64,000 nucleotides of DNA. It comes from Stereocaulon alpinum. Lineage: Eukaryota > Ascomycota > Lecanoromycetes > Lecanorales > Stereocaulaceae. Below are positions 43,453-54,344 of the stretch, piece by piece. Position 1 is the stretch's first letter, and every line of letters begins with the position of its first letter. The position numbers were made by a program, and so were the translations under genes. Where the stretch lies: NCBI GenBank assembly GCA_018257865.1, contig JAEUBA010000014.1, forward strand, positions 372,001-436,000. Reading direction: 5' to 3'. Below the pieces are notes generated by a model that saw only the letters and a program-made list of their open reading frames with translations, made no database searches and was not told where the DNA came from.

Positions 43453-44960
43453 ATGGTGGATTTCGTAGAAATGCTCCCAGACTCTCCAGAGAGCGCTACT
43501 AGCGCCGAGATCAAGGCCAATAGCGTGGCCCGACTCAAAGACCTCACAGCGCAAGCGACCCTCAAGTACTCAATCAAAGATTACAACGCCGCAGCAGAGC
43601 TATATTCGCAAGCTACGGAGCTACAAGCGGAGATCAATGGCGAAATGTCACCAGAGAATGCGGACTTGCTTTACGCATACGGGCGTTGTCTCTATCACGT
43701 TGCGGTGAAGAACAGTGACGTGCTAGGCTCGAAGGTAGCGGGTGAGAAACCACAGGAGGGGCCGAAGAAGTCGAGTAAGAAGAAGTCAAAGAAAGAGAAG
43801 TTGGTGGAGGAACCAGAAGACCCCGAAAAAAGATTGGCTGAGGAGGTTGTGACCACGATTGTTGAAGAGAAGGACGGAAATGTGAAACCAGAGACCGAGG
43901 GAGACAAAGCAAGCAAACCATACTTTCAGTTCACGGGCGATGAGAATTGGGACACATCCGATGAGGGAGAGGACGACGCTGAAGAGGATGGCGACGGCGC
44001 TGAGGAACCCGACCAGGAAGATGACTTTGGCGATGCTTACGAAGTCCTCGATCTGGCACGAGTGTTACTTTTGAAGATAATCGAAGGTTGCGAAAATGAC
44101 AGCGGCAAGGGCAAAGCAAAAGGCGAGTCACAGGAAGTTCGACAATCCAGAGAACGCCTAGCAGACACACACGCCCTCCAAGCCGAGATATCACTGGAAG
44201 CCGAACGTTTCCACACTGCCGTTCAGGACTTTAGATCCGCCCTCGAATTGAAGAAAGCGCTGTACCCACAAGAATCAAACCTAGTGGCGGAGGCGCACTA
44301 TATGCTTTCACTAGCTCTTGAATTTGCATCGGTGACGCAACAGAAAAACGAGAATGGTGAAGTTGAATCTGGCACAGAGGCAGTTGTTGATGAAGCGATG
44401 AGGGAAGAAGCGGTGCAGGAGATGGAGGCTGCTATTGCGAGTTGTAAGATGAAGATACGGCAGGAAGAGGTTAATTCGCAAAATGGTGATCAAGCGAATG
44501 GTCGTGCTAAGAATCCCAAGGTTACGAAGAAGGACATCGATGATGTGAGGGGGATGGTCAAGGAGATGGAGCAGAGGGTTAGTACCCCGACACGGTTTCG
44601 TGTTCATGTATAGCTACTGACATTCCAAAGCTTGTGGATCTCCGCCAACCTCCCGTCTCGCTCAATGACCCCACCGGCATGGGAACACTCGATGGCTCAA
44701 ATCCTCTCAGCGGTATCCTCGGATCTATCCTCGGCGAGTCTCCAGCAGCGCAGAAAGCAAGGCTAGAAGAAGCATCCAACGGCGCAACAGATCTCACTAA
44801 CCTAGTGAAGCGGAAGAAGCCAGCGGAAAGTTCGGGATCAAAAGCTACAGAGACCGAGGTCCAGACTAACGGCAAAAGGAAAGTCGAGTTCTCAGAGGAA
44901 GTGGAAGAGGTCGGAACAGGGAAGAGAGCGAAGATATCGGATGGGCTGGATAATGCGTAA
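43453..44960 (+). CDS. NASP/Sim3/Hif1-type histone chaperone (SHNi-TPR protein)
   Basis: Binds H3-H4 or H1 and escorts histones into chromatin. Exons 43453-44577 and 44631-44960 (53-nt GTTAGT...CAAAG intron) give 484 residues. The start CCACCATGG is an ideal context. The first TPR is KDLTAQATLKYSIKDYNAAAELYSQA, continuing NADLLYAYGRCLYHVAVKNS. A lysine-rich and then strongly acidic insert (DTSDEGEDDAEEDGDGAEEP) interrupts the TPR array, a hallmark of the family. Later TPRs include DTHALQAEISLEAERFHTAV and VAEAHYMLSLALEFASV. The C-terminus carries the nuclear-type basic patch KRKKPAES and GKRAKISDG. Upstream MCB-type sites fit S-phase expression of a histone chaperone (inference). Confidence 0.9.
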
Positions 44961-45609
44961 TCCTATGGCATCAGCATCTCGATATGCCTGCTTTCTTTTC
45001 TCTTGGTCTCGAACCGTCTCCCTGTCTCAACCAAGTGGTACGCATTCAACAGCTCTCGCACGGCGTAGGCGAACTCTTCACAGGTCTCTCTCCGATTCTT
45101 CACAAAGTACAAACTTCAAATGGTATGGCTGGCGAGGTCTCAATGTCTGCTGTGGGCTGATTTTCTGCGAGGAAATACGTGCGGCGTTCAACACGGTGTC
45201 TTTGTACTATAGCTGGGGTATTGGAAAGGGTTGGCTTTCTTTGCATGATACCAACGTCATTGCTATGCGCGTATGAGCTCTCCGAGCAAGGATTGTACAT
45301 TATTTGAGATAGCAAGCTATGCATTCACATGCCAACCGGAATCTAAAGTCCAATGCGTTTCTTGATGCAGTGTTCGTTGGGTATCGTGATTATATGGGTA
45401 TTATATCGCAAAATGGGTATTTGGCAACGACTAGACCTCTACGCACCAACGCCATATCCACCCCGAATTCAAATCCAGTGGCGCCGAAGCCATTCCAAAA
45501 ACCAAACACCTTCCGTCATGCAATGCCTCAAATGCATTCCCTTGTCGTAAGTCATCATGAAATTACCATGTTCCCACACCCATCCTCAACACCTCTCAAC
45601 CCCCATTAC
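44961..45609. other. Intergenic, convergent 3' ends
   Basis: No supported gene; the right part overlaps a C-rich strand bias continuing from the yippee gene. Confidence 0.4.
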
Positions 45610-46356
45610 CTACACGTCCCCCACCACTTCCTCCCTCGCCCCCCTAAACGCCCTCCTCTCCCTCCTCCTCCCCGCCAACTCCCGACTCCAAACCCCCGCA
45701 AAAAGATCCTCACACTCCTCCTCATCCTGACTATCAAACTCCACCCCCCCACCCCCAACACACCCATCAACCATCAACGGCGGCATCTCCGTCTCCCGTT
45801 CCCCCACCTCCCAATTACTAACCCCCACAATCATCTTAGTCTCCAAAATATACTTCCCAACTTTATACCTCTGACTCTCCTCCTCCGCGCCCTCATACTT
45901 CCACCCCAACATACTAGCGCAAATAACACATCTTACGTCCGCTACGGTATGGATACCCGTCACCAACTGCCTAGAGCTAGGCGTGTCGGTTTTCGTATTG
46001 GGGAGAGAGGGCGTGGAGCGGTTGCGGTTTGTTGGGGAACCAAGCCCGAGGTAGGTTGCTGGGGAGGGAGTGGGGGAGACGAGATAGGCGCGGCCGTGGC
46101 GGCCTGTGAAGCCTTTGGAGATTATTTGGGAGGTGAGGCATATGTCTGTGGAGCATTTTGCGCAGCGGAGGTGAGAGGTGTGGCCTGTTAGGTAGGTTTC
46201 TGGGGGCGCGGTGCTGGTTGCGGAGGCGGTGGAGTCGGCGGAGTCGGCGGAGTCGGAGGAGGTTGTAGAGTCTGTGCTTGGTTTACGGCGCCGGAAGGGG
46301 ATGGAGGGGAGGAGGTAGATTGGGAAGAGGGTAAGGGGTGGGGAGCGGATGAACAT
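45610..46356 (-). CDS. Yippee/Mis18-type zinc-binding domain protein
   Basis: Single exon, 248 residues. The yippee fold is indicated by two CxxC pairs (Cys65/Cys68 in LRCAKCSTDIC and Cys143/Cys146 in VRCVICASMLGWKY), with SKGFTGRHGRAYLV between and YKVGKYILETKMI after. An S/T/D-rich repeat (about 29-50, coding GAC/TCC repeats) precedes the domain, and a roughly 40-residue linker splits it. The acidic and arginine-rich C-terminus is outside the domain. Yippee proteins bind zinc; cellular roles in fungi are poorly known. The gene is divergent from the PD-(D/E)XK gene with 418 nt between starts. The strong C-strand bias is unlike neighbouring genes. Confidence 0.85.
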   Translation of the reverse strand: MFIRSPPLTLFPIYLLPSIPFRRRKPSTDSTTSSDSADSADSTASATSTAPPETYLTGHTSHLRCAKCSTDICLTSQIISKGFTGRHGRAYLVSPTPSPATYLGLGSPTNRNRSTPSLPNTKTDTPSSRQLVTGIHTVADVRCVICASMLGWKYEGAEEESQRYKVGKYILETKMIVGVSNWEVGERETEMPPLMVDGCVGGGGVEFDSQDEEECEDLFAGVWSRELAGRRRERRAFRGAREEVVGDV

Positions 46357-46774
46357 GGTGGGCGTTGAGGAGGTGGGCGATGTTCGGAGGAGTTCGCGCT
46401 TTGTGTTAAGAGGTTCTTTGTAGGTATACAGTTGGGTATAAAGAGTCGCAGAGCTCAGAAAACGTCATGCGTTCGCCGCAATGTCAATGGCAAACACATG
46501 GTGGCAACTGGAGGGGAAGAGGACGAGAAGTAAGGGCAAGATGTTGAGTTCACCGTGCATGGAGGGGTTGATGTCACGTGTAGTCTGTGTGCAGGTGAAT
46601 TACCTCGTCCGGTAAGGCGTGCCATATCCGGCTAGCCTGCTCCTCGCCGCCCTCTCTTTCCTTGTCAGTGTGAATAATTAATAAGTTATACCACTCCCCT
46701 CCCCCATCTTATCGAAAATTTGTTCCTCAGCACTCGTCATTTTCACAACTTCAGCTACATCACCACGCGCCAAC
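46357..46774. other. Intergenic, bidirectional promoter
   Basis: Lies between two divergent start codons. AT-rich TTAATAAGTTATACC near 46678 is a possible core promoter for the rightward gene. Confidence 0.4.
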
Positions 46775-48016
46775 ATGGTCAGTGATAAAGAGCTCCAGTT
46801 CAATGACTTTTTTCAGCGTCTGGATCGATCTGGCTTCGAGAATGTTTCCGACATCCGTCAAGAGTTCAACGACTATAAGGAAGATCTTGAGCAGACGGCA
46901 AAATTAGAGCCGGTAAGGAAAACCTCTGAATATTAAGTATCTTGGCTAATCCTTCATCAGCTCTCCGCCAGTACTTTGAATCGCTGGGACGCCTTTCGCA
47001 TATTCAACCTTGGAGATTGTCAGAAACTTACGTGGCAATTGGAACCAGATGAGGTCTACGATGTTTCAGATTGCTTGAGTAAAACCACTTCCTCTTCATA
47101 AGATTCATGCAAATTTGTATCTAACAGTAATCAGTCCAATATATCAACAAAATCGACAATGTTGCATATGGGGAAAGTGAAGTTCGAGCTAGAATGAAGG
47201 TCGACGCAATCCTCATTGAAGCTGTTTTTTTAGAGAAACGCTTCGCCCTTGGTGTGTACGATCACAACCAAAACCATAGCTTAAATGACCCAGTTCCGGC
47301 TACCACTTGGCCAGGCACACCCTTAGCAGCCAAATCGGATGGCCGTCTTGTGCCTGCGCCACTGATGTTGAAACCCGAGGTCGAGCTCCATAGGATCGTC
47401 TCATACAAGCATGAGCGTCGGTTGCTGAAAGGAAAAGCTGATTATACACTCTATTATGACGGAACGGATCCATACGGAACGAATCTTGTGATTATTGAAG
47501 CCAAAAAATCTGGTGCTACAGATTCGGCCGAAGGGCAGCTCCTGGCATATATGGGTAAAGCAATTTGAATGTTAGGGTTGTTAGAATGCCAACTAACTAA
47601 TGCAGGAATGGTACATGAGGCACGCAAAGAGCAAGGCAAACGGAATATCGGAGTCTACGGTGTCGTATCAGATGGCCAGAACTTTCGCTATTATCGCATT
47701 GATAATGAGTCGCAGGTAAGAAAATCGAGCTGTTGCCTAGTTGTTATATGCTTATTGACTACAGTACGTCCGATCTCCTCCTTTCGACTGGGATTATCCA
47801 CAGCATCAGAAGGAAATAGTATCTCGACTACGGCTAATAATCCGTGCGGCGATTGTCTCATCCCCATCAACGACTCCGATCAAAAAGGGGCAGTTACGAG
47901 AAGCAATGCTAACGAGATTCGATGATCCGGTGGCTAAGGGACGGTTTGATTTCAACACTCGTGAGGCAGACTGGGGAAGTTCATCTGAGGACATGATAAT
48001 CATAGGCGATACGTAG
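46775..48016 (+). CDS. PD-(D/E)XK nuclease-fold protein, unknown function
   Basis: Reconstructed from five exons: 46775-46912, 46961-47078, 47135-47554, 47606-47715 and 47765-48016 (345 residues), introns 48, 56, 51 and 49 nt, all GT-AG. The N-terminus is helical (FNDFFQRLDRSGFENVSDIRQEF). The core shows KGKADYTLYYDG (Asp188), a variable loop and NLVIIEAKKSG (Glu207, Lys209), the classic D...ExK active-site layout. It is followed by SAEGQLLAYMGMVHEARKEQ and a strand-rich GVYGVVSDGQNFRYYRID, as in restriction-endonuclease-like folds. The C-terminus is RLIIRAAIVSSPS... and WGSSSEDMII. Catalytic residues look intact. Many fungi carry such lineage-specific proteins; substrate and role are unknown. 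The first ATG (CAACATGG) is used. Confidence 0.8.
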
Positions 48017-48996
48017 CAAATATTCGGTATCAAAAAAGAACTAAGGGTTTCGTTACAAGTCCAGTACAGTCGCTCTGTGCTTGGCAGCTGAGACTCCATT
48101 CAAATGAAGGAAGCCCTCCAAGGGTGATTCAAAATAAGAGAGTCCATCTTAGGCCGTTGCGGGTTCATGTTTTATCTAATCTGACGGGGTTCTTCACGGT
48201 GTCGGTGCTGCTCAAAGCAGCTGCCAATCCATCTCTTTTCAGCGATCCCAACACCAGGAAATAGATTCTATATAGCACGGAGGCCAAAAAGTGAGGCACC
48301 AGGCAGCATCTTGCGCGTTACAATAAAGTCGGCGCGGTCAGCCTCGACGATCAGGGGGCAGATTTCTGTCTTGACAGCATTAGATACCCTAGATAGATTT
48401 CTTCCATTACCCTGAACGTTATTGTATTAAAGCTGATCGCTTGATAGACTGACGATAAAATACGAATTGCGGAAAATAACTTGTGGGAAGACCTCGTAAA
48501 ACAGCGTCATGACCATCACGCATTGGAGTCCTTTTCACCTGCACACCAATTATCCGCGTTGGCTCGGGTTTAGGTGTATCCGCCCTTATCGATTAGGGTT
48601 TCGTCCACTTAATAGAATCTCTGTGGAGGTACTTGCGCTCGACGGCAAAGTTTCGGTGATCAACCGTTGATTAATGTGAAATGGCACGGAATGTTTGATG
48701 AATAAGGATCTTGGATTTCATACAGTATGTACATCGAATAACGCAGTGCATGACATGCCTCAATGACCAAAAAGGCCCTTCTTCTAAGCCGAATGCCTAG
48801 GCGGTGGATGATATTGAACGCCGTAAAGATGCCAGAGTGGGTATCTGTCCAAGAACGCCTCGCTGATTCCCTTGAGCATGCTGTCCCTCCGGCCAGTGAC
48901 TCCCTTACGCTATGCAGATTGATCGACGTTGATTTGCTCCCTTTCATCGACTTTGTAACTCCCGAAGCTGCAATCCGCTGTCCTCCCTTCGAGTTT
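48017..48996. other. Intergenic, convergent 3' ends
   Basis: An open frame on the minus strand overlapping the MPE1 3' end is a shadow. Nothing else recognised. Confidence 0.4.
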
Positions 48997-50981
48997 CTAA
49001 ATCTCCCGGTAGTCTGTTGGCCGCTGCACGTTCCGTCTCCCCTGATGCCGATGCGGATTGACCGGCTTGCGAAAATATGCGCTATCTTCATCATTATTTG
49101 ATGGTGCGCTGAAAGTGGTTCGTTGCTGATTAGCGAAGTTGCTCCTGCCTTGGCCATGAACTTGCCCATTCATGCCCATGCCGTTCATGTTCATATAGTT
49201 GTTGTTGTTGCCCATAGGGTTCTGCTGGTTGTAGCCACCATTGAGCATCGTACCGTTCTGGAAGCCATTCATATTTACGTTCTGTTGTGGAAAGCCGCCC
49301 CACATGTTGTTGTTCCAGCCATTGTTCATGAATTGGTTTGGCATCATCATCGGATTCGCCATCACTGAATTCATGCCCATCATAGGTGCCATACTCATGG
49401 GCATCCCCATGAAGTTGTTCATATCGGGAAAGGCCATGCCATTCATGCCGGGCATCATGAAATTGGCGTTAGGAAATGGGAATTTTTGGCTAGTGGACGG
49501 GTTTGCAGTGCTTGCTGGCCTTTGTGATGGGGATTTGGTATCCTTGCTGTTGTCAGAAGCTTGCTTTGCAATATCGCCTGATGGACCAGGAGGGGTACGG
49601 CGATTCTCAAGCTCCGAGTCGGCAGGTCGTTTTAGTGATGCGCCGTTGGTCTTTTGGTCCTTTGGAGGAGATGAGGGTTTATCTGCTTCGACGGTTGATG
49701 GTGACTTAGTGGACTCTCGTTCCTCCTTTTTAATTGTGACGGGGCTCTTGGAGCCATCTTTCTCGACCTGTTCGGCAGCCTTTTCCTCCTCGTAGTTGCG
49801 TATCTTAGTAACCATCTCTTCATCAGGTTTCAGATCATCAATTGGTATGTTATCAGTGGAACATTCAGGGCAGCGCAAGTCATTCTCGAGTAAGGCGTTG
49901 GTAATACAATCATGGCAAAACGTCTTCTGGCAGCATGGTGTCTTGGTAGGATCTACAAACAAATGCTTGTCGATCGAACATTCAAGCCCTCTATCTTGCA
50001 GCTCTTTACTACCCAGAGCAGCAGCTTTCTGAGCTGCTGCAGAAACCTTAGCCTTTGCCTGATATTGATCCCATGCCGCCTTATCAGGCTCCGCAATAAC
50101 CCATTCACCCTCAGCGTTGACCATGACTCCTGGCGGCTGTTTTGTGTCATCAACGGTTCCATCATTGGCAAGTGTTGTAGGCTTCTCGACGGTTTTGAGG
50201 AACGATCGAGGGATACCGGTGGTACGCTTCACGCGTTGACGTCCATCAAAGGCAGGATTGTTATTTGTAGGGCAAGCCTGTATCCAATGATCCTTTTCTC
50301 CACAACGATAACAGACGTAACCTGAGGGTGGTGGATGATCTGGTACATTAGCAGGTTTACCCTTGTTAGGACCAGCGCGGTGTACGGGGGTAGCACTGCC
50401 TACGTTAGCACACTAGTTCTTCATCCTTTGTAGGTCTTCTGAGAAGTACTCACGTTGACATTTCCTGTTGCTGTTGTGCCCATTGATCTGCACCCATCTT
50501 AAACATTGCAGCAACTTTCTCCTCCTCTGTCTGAGCTCCATTCATGCTCGCAAGCGCTGCAGCTGGTGTGGATGAGGGTTTCATTGTGGATGCTTCCGCT
50601 CGATGGGAGTTCTTCGCATTCTGAGGCATCTTGCCAGATACATATCGTGCAGCGCCTCCTCGTCCTGGTTTTGCAGCGGGTAGCCTTCGCGCAATGACTG
50701 TTGTCCCTCTTTGTATTATTGATGTATCATCGTCGTAGACTGCAACTACGTCAGCAAAGTGTAAAACTTTTGTAGAATAGTGGAGCAGTGGGAGCACCGA
50801 TGCACTTACCTTCATGACCGTCCTCAGAGGTTATGACTAGCTCAAAATCGGTGCCATCACCAAGCTTACTTATCGTGATGATCTCTCGTTTCAGTTCGAA
50901 GACAGAAATGCCCGTTCCGTCAAAAGTTACCATGGAGGGTTCCTTAGAGGACTTGAAGCGGAAGAACACGGATGAAGACAT
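48997..50981 (-). CDS. MPE1: Cleavage/polyadenylation factor subunit Mpe1 (DWNN, zinc knuckle, RING)
   Basis: Component of the CPF complex in mRNA 3'-end formation; RBBP6 orthologue with a ubiquitin-like domain. Exons 50981-50810, 50745-50454 and 50395-48997 give 620 residues; introns are 64 and 58 nt. The DWNN domain (residues 1 to about 75) starts SSVFFRFKSSKEPSMVTFDG and ends IIQRGTTVIARRLP. The CCHC knuckle is CYRCGEKDHWIQAC (183-196). The RING-like finger spans 294-333 (CSIDKHLF...CCQKTFCHDC...CPEC). A charged S/K-rich linker leads to a methionine/asparagine-rich stretch (about 468-570) and the family-typical ending YFRKPVNPHRHQ...DYREI. The third exon's acceptor (GGCAG) is the one that keeps frame; the nearer TAG does not. 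Confidence 0.93.
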
Positions 50982-51931
50982 GATGATAAGGGATCTAGTT
51001 CACGGGTCTGTCAAGCAGGTTGGAGTCGTTACGGAGGTATAAGCCTCAGGAGCAGCCCGTCAACCCCTTGGTCGGCGTAGAGACCTTGGCGCCTGAATTA
51101 GGAGTTTGATTGTCGATGTCCGCTCCAGGGGAGAGAATTGTATGTCGTGAGTCAAGGTTCAAGATTAGTAGGGGACAAGATATTGATTCTGAGTCTTGCA
51201 ATATCCTAGAGCAGTCTGGTCTCGCCAGCACAAATCGATTATTGGATTTGGGTGCTGCTAAGCACAAACAAAACACTCGCAGTATCACTGATTACAGGAT
51301 ATTCTCAGATACACAGCATGAAATTTTGAAACGGAAGAGGTTGAGTGTGTGACCCAAGGCAACCCAAACGACACTTCAGCCACAAGCCAAATGCCAGCAA
51401 CTGCCTCTCTCTATTTGCTTAAGCCTCTGCCCAGGATATTCAGGATAGCCGCTGATGTTTTCGCTCGCTCGCTGGATGATGAACGTAAAAGGTCTGATGA
51501 AAATACCACGGTCGCAATTTCACACCATGTAGCGGCTTGGACGGAGCAACACTAAAAGAGGGTGAGAGGCAACAGGTGCTCAACAGCAAGGGACAAAGTC
51601 GTCAAGTTGTTTTGGAGATACAAAAAGGCGTCGTGGTCAGGTTCATGGGGTATGTACTGTTGTTGGTGAGAGTTGTTTGATGAAGGAAAGAGGAAGAGAA
51701 GGGATGAAGATGGAAGAGAGATTTAAGCACTTGCAATGACTCAGCATCACGGGGCTTGGCGGCTTATTCACTTTGACTTCGCATTCTACTAAGTATCTGT
51801 ATTCTCTTTGTCTCCTCGCGCACACAAAGCGCCTTTCCTGAATGCTTGAACACATCAAGCCCTAAAGGAATCCTGAATCTACCATCTAGGACTACTGTGC
51901 CTGCCAAGAGCACTTCTAAAAGCATGCATTT
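50982..51931. other. Intergenic, MPE1 promoter and HIS7 3' flank
   Basis: Short ORFs only; none with a recognisable product. Confidence 0.4.
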
Positions 51932-53708
51932 TCAAATTCTATCCTCGAACTGCCTCACAAGGAATCCTCGTTCAGCCAGGTAGTGCTTGACATCTTCAAC
52001 TGTATATTCGCCACGGTGGAACTGAGAAGCAAATTAGTAAGAAGCTAGCGAGCAAATGTTTGTACATGTAAACATACCATTCCTGCTCCCAAAGCGGCGT
52101 CTGTAGAAGTCTGTCGGAATACATCCTCGAAATGAGCCGGGTTGCCAGCACCACTCGATGCAATGACTGGGATCTTAACCGACTTTTTGACGTCGTTGAT
52201 TAATTCCAAGTCGAATCCGCTATTACTGCCATCTTTATCTATGCAATTGAGCAAGAGCTCTCCAGCCCCCATGGCTTCCACGGCTGTGACGAGCTGATGA
52301 ACGTCCATATCTCGCCCTTCACGTCCTCCTTTAATAGTGCATTGGTACCAGCAGTATGTCTCACCCGAAGGACCTGGGTGTGCGGTTTTGATTGTGTGAT
52401 GCTTTGTCTCTTCGGGTGACTTGACATATATTCGCTTAGGATCAACGCTGACGACTACAGCTTGATTGCCATACGCAGCAGAGATCGTTTCTATCGCAGT
52501 TTGTCCAGAAAGACAATTCCCCTTCCCAAGGTATTCCTCAGCCGCAGTGACGGCATCCGACCCGATGCTGACTTTATCAGCGCCGGATTTAAAGTACAGC
52601 GTTGCCACTTCTAGAGCAGACACTTTAGTCCCGTCAGTATCCACCGTATCACGTATTCCACCTCCTATAGTCAATGGTACGAACACATTTTCTGAGGTCC
52701 GCCTCAGAATCTCTAGCATTGGTAAATCCACGAGAGGGCAGTTGCGAAAGGATGTAATATTTAGAAATGTTATTTCATCAGAGCCTTGTTCATAATACTT
52801 GCGGGCCATGTCGACAGGTTTTCCTAGATTCCTGACCTGGCCTTGAGCTTTTTCTCGAACATCATATTGGTCACCCTTCGTAACAACAAGGTCACCCTGG
52901 TCATTTGTGCGTACGTCTAGACATGCGATGATTCTGCGCGTAAGGCCTTGACCTATGTCATGGCGCGACGTGTCTTCCCAAGTCTCCCATCGTTTACCCC
53001 CTAAGAACGCTTTCAGGACTCTCAAGCCCGCATAGCCACTCTTTTCCGGATGGAACTGTGTTGCAAAGACATTATCTCGTCCAATGGCACCAACAAACAG
53101 CTCTTCGCCATATTTGGCTGTAGCAACAGTCCAGCCATGGCGCTCTAACAATCCTTCGTCGTATGGGACTGCGTATGAATGGACATAGTAATACTTGCTG
53201 CCTTTTCGTAGCCCGTAGAAGCTTTCAGCTTGCGCTGACCCAGTCGCGTTCGTCGCTGCAGAATTCCATCCAATATGCGGCACACTTTTATTATTGTCGT
53301 CGAATCTCACAAGCTTCGCAGGTATGATCCCGAGGCCGGGTACGTTTGGGTCCTCGGTGGATCCTTCAAATAATGCTTGGAGACCGACACAGATTCCTAG
53401 GAAAGGTTTGCCAGAATCAATGTGTTTGCGAATTGGTTCAAGGTATCCGCCTTCGGAGAATTGAGCAAGGCAATGTCCGAAATGGCCCACGCCAGGTAGG
53501 ATCAGGGACTAATCGCATGCTATCAGTATTTACCGACAGACGTTTCAGCATGATGACCACTGGAGTGAGAGCGTTTACTACTCACGTCAGCATTATCAAT
53601 GTCTTTGGGTTCCTTTATCCATTGTATTGTGTAGCCGAGCTTCTCAATCGCATTTACCAGTGACCGTACGTTACCGGCAACGTAATCGAGGAGGTATACA
53701 GTAGGCAT
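51932..53708 (-). CDS. HIS7: Imidazole glycerol phosphate synthase (HisH-HisF fusion)
   Basis: Converts PRFAR plus glutamine to imidazole glycerol phosphate and AICAR, linking histidine and purine synthesis. Exons 53708-53586, 53508-52078 and 52021-51932 give 547 residues; introns are 77 and 56 nt. The N-terminal glutaminase has ILPGVGHFG, the nucleophile in LGICVGLQALF (Cys81) and the FHPEKSG His/Glu pair. The C-terminal (beta/alpha)8 cyclase begins RIIACLDVRTND and shows ITFLNITSF, PLTIGGGIRD, GADKVSIGSDAV and NCIDKDGSNSGFDLELI. The last exon, FHRGEYTVEDVKHYL...RQFEDRI, completes the barrel. All catalytic residues I can place are intact. The start MPTVYLLDYVAGNVRSL is standard for the family. 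Confidence 0.96.
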
Positions 53709-54344
53709 ACTGTATCATCCTGTCCTTTCTCTTCAACCTTTTGCGTACAACAATATGAGAGGTGGTCGTGAATGCATGCTGGCAAACCCGCTCAACTGTG
53801 CGCATTGGCTTTTCAATGTGACGCCAAGGATGATCCTTGCGCTAGAGGCTCAAACGGCGCTAGGTACGATTATCAGGTGACGGGAGCGCCAGCGGTGGAC
53901 CTACCAAAGCCTGGATTTGGGCGTTGAAATCATGTTACGATAAGGTGGCGACCATGAATGCGCGTTCGTTACGCAATATGTCTGTCGTCTCCTCATGATC
54001 CCAACAGTATGTAATACTAGCTACGTCGATGTCTAAAGGCGCCCAACCGCCCTCTTTATACCTGCGCCTTAAACGCCCCGCCAAGCTTCGAGCTGTCATA
54101 CATCACTAGCTCACCTGCACCGTATCACAGGCACTACGTATACTCTCGAGCCCCAACTCCTGTCGCCCTATCGGACTCCCTCGGATACGTGAACGACTCT
54201 TCAAACATCTATAACAAGGCCCGTGAGGAACGTTGTTCGTCCACTGCTACGGAGTCCAGTCTCGTCAATCACTGGGCTCGATCGCAACAAGGGAATTCAC
54301 TACATCTGCTCAATAGGGGAAGAAATTCTACTTGATCATTTGAC
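53709..54344. other. Intergenic, divergent promoter
   Basis: Lies between HIS7 and the conserved unknown gene. I looked for and did not see a perfect Gcn4/CpcA TGACTCA site. Confidence 0.4.

Noticed and set aside
48660..49169. 169-codon minus-strand ORF overlapping MPE1
   Set aside because: It is an alternative frame over the MPE1 3' end; the MPE1 frame ends with the family-typical DYREI.
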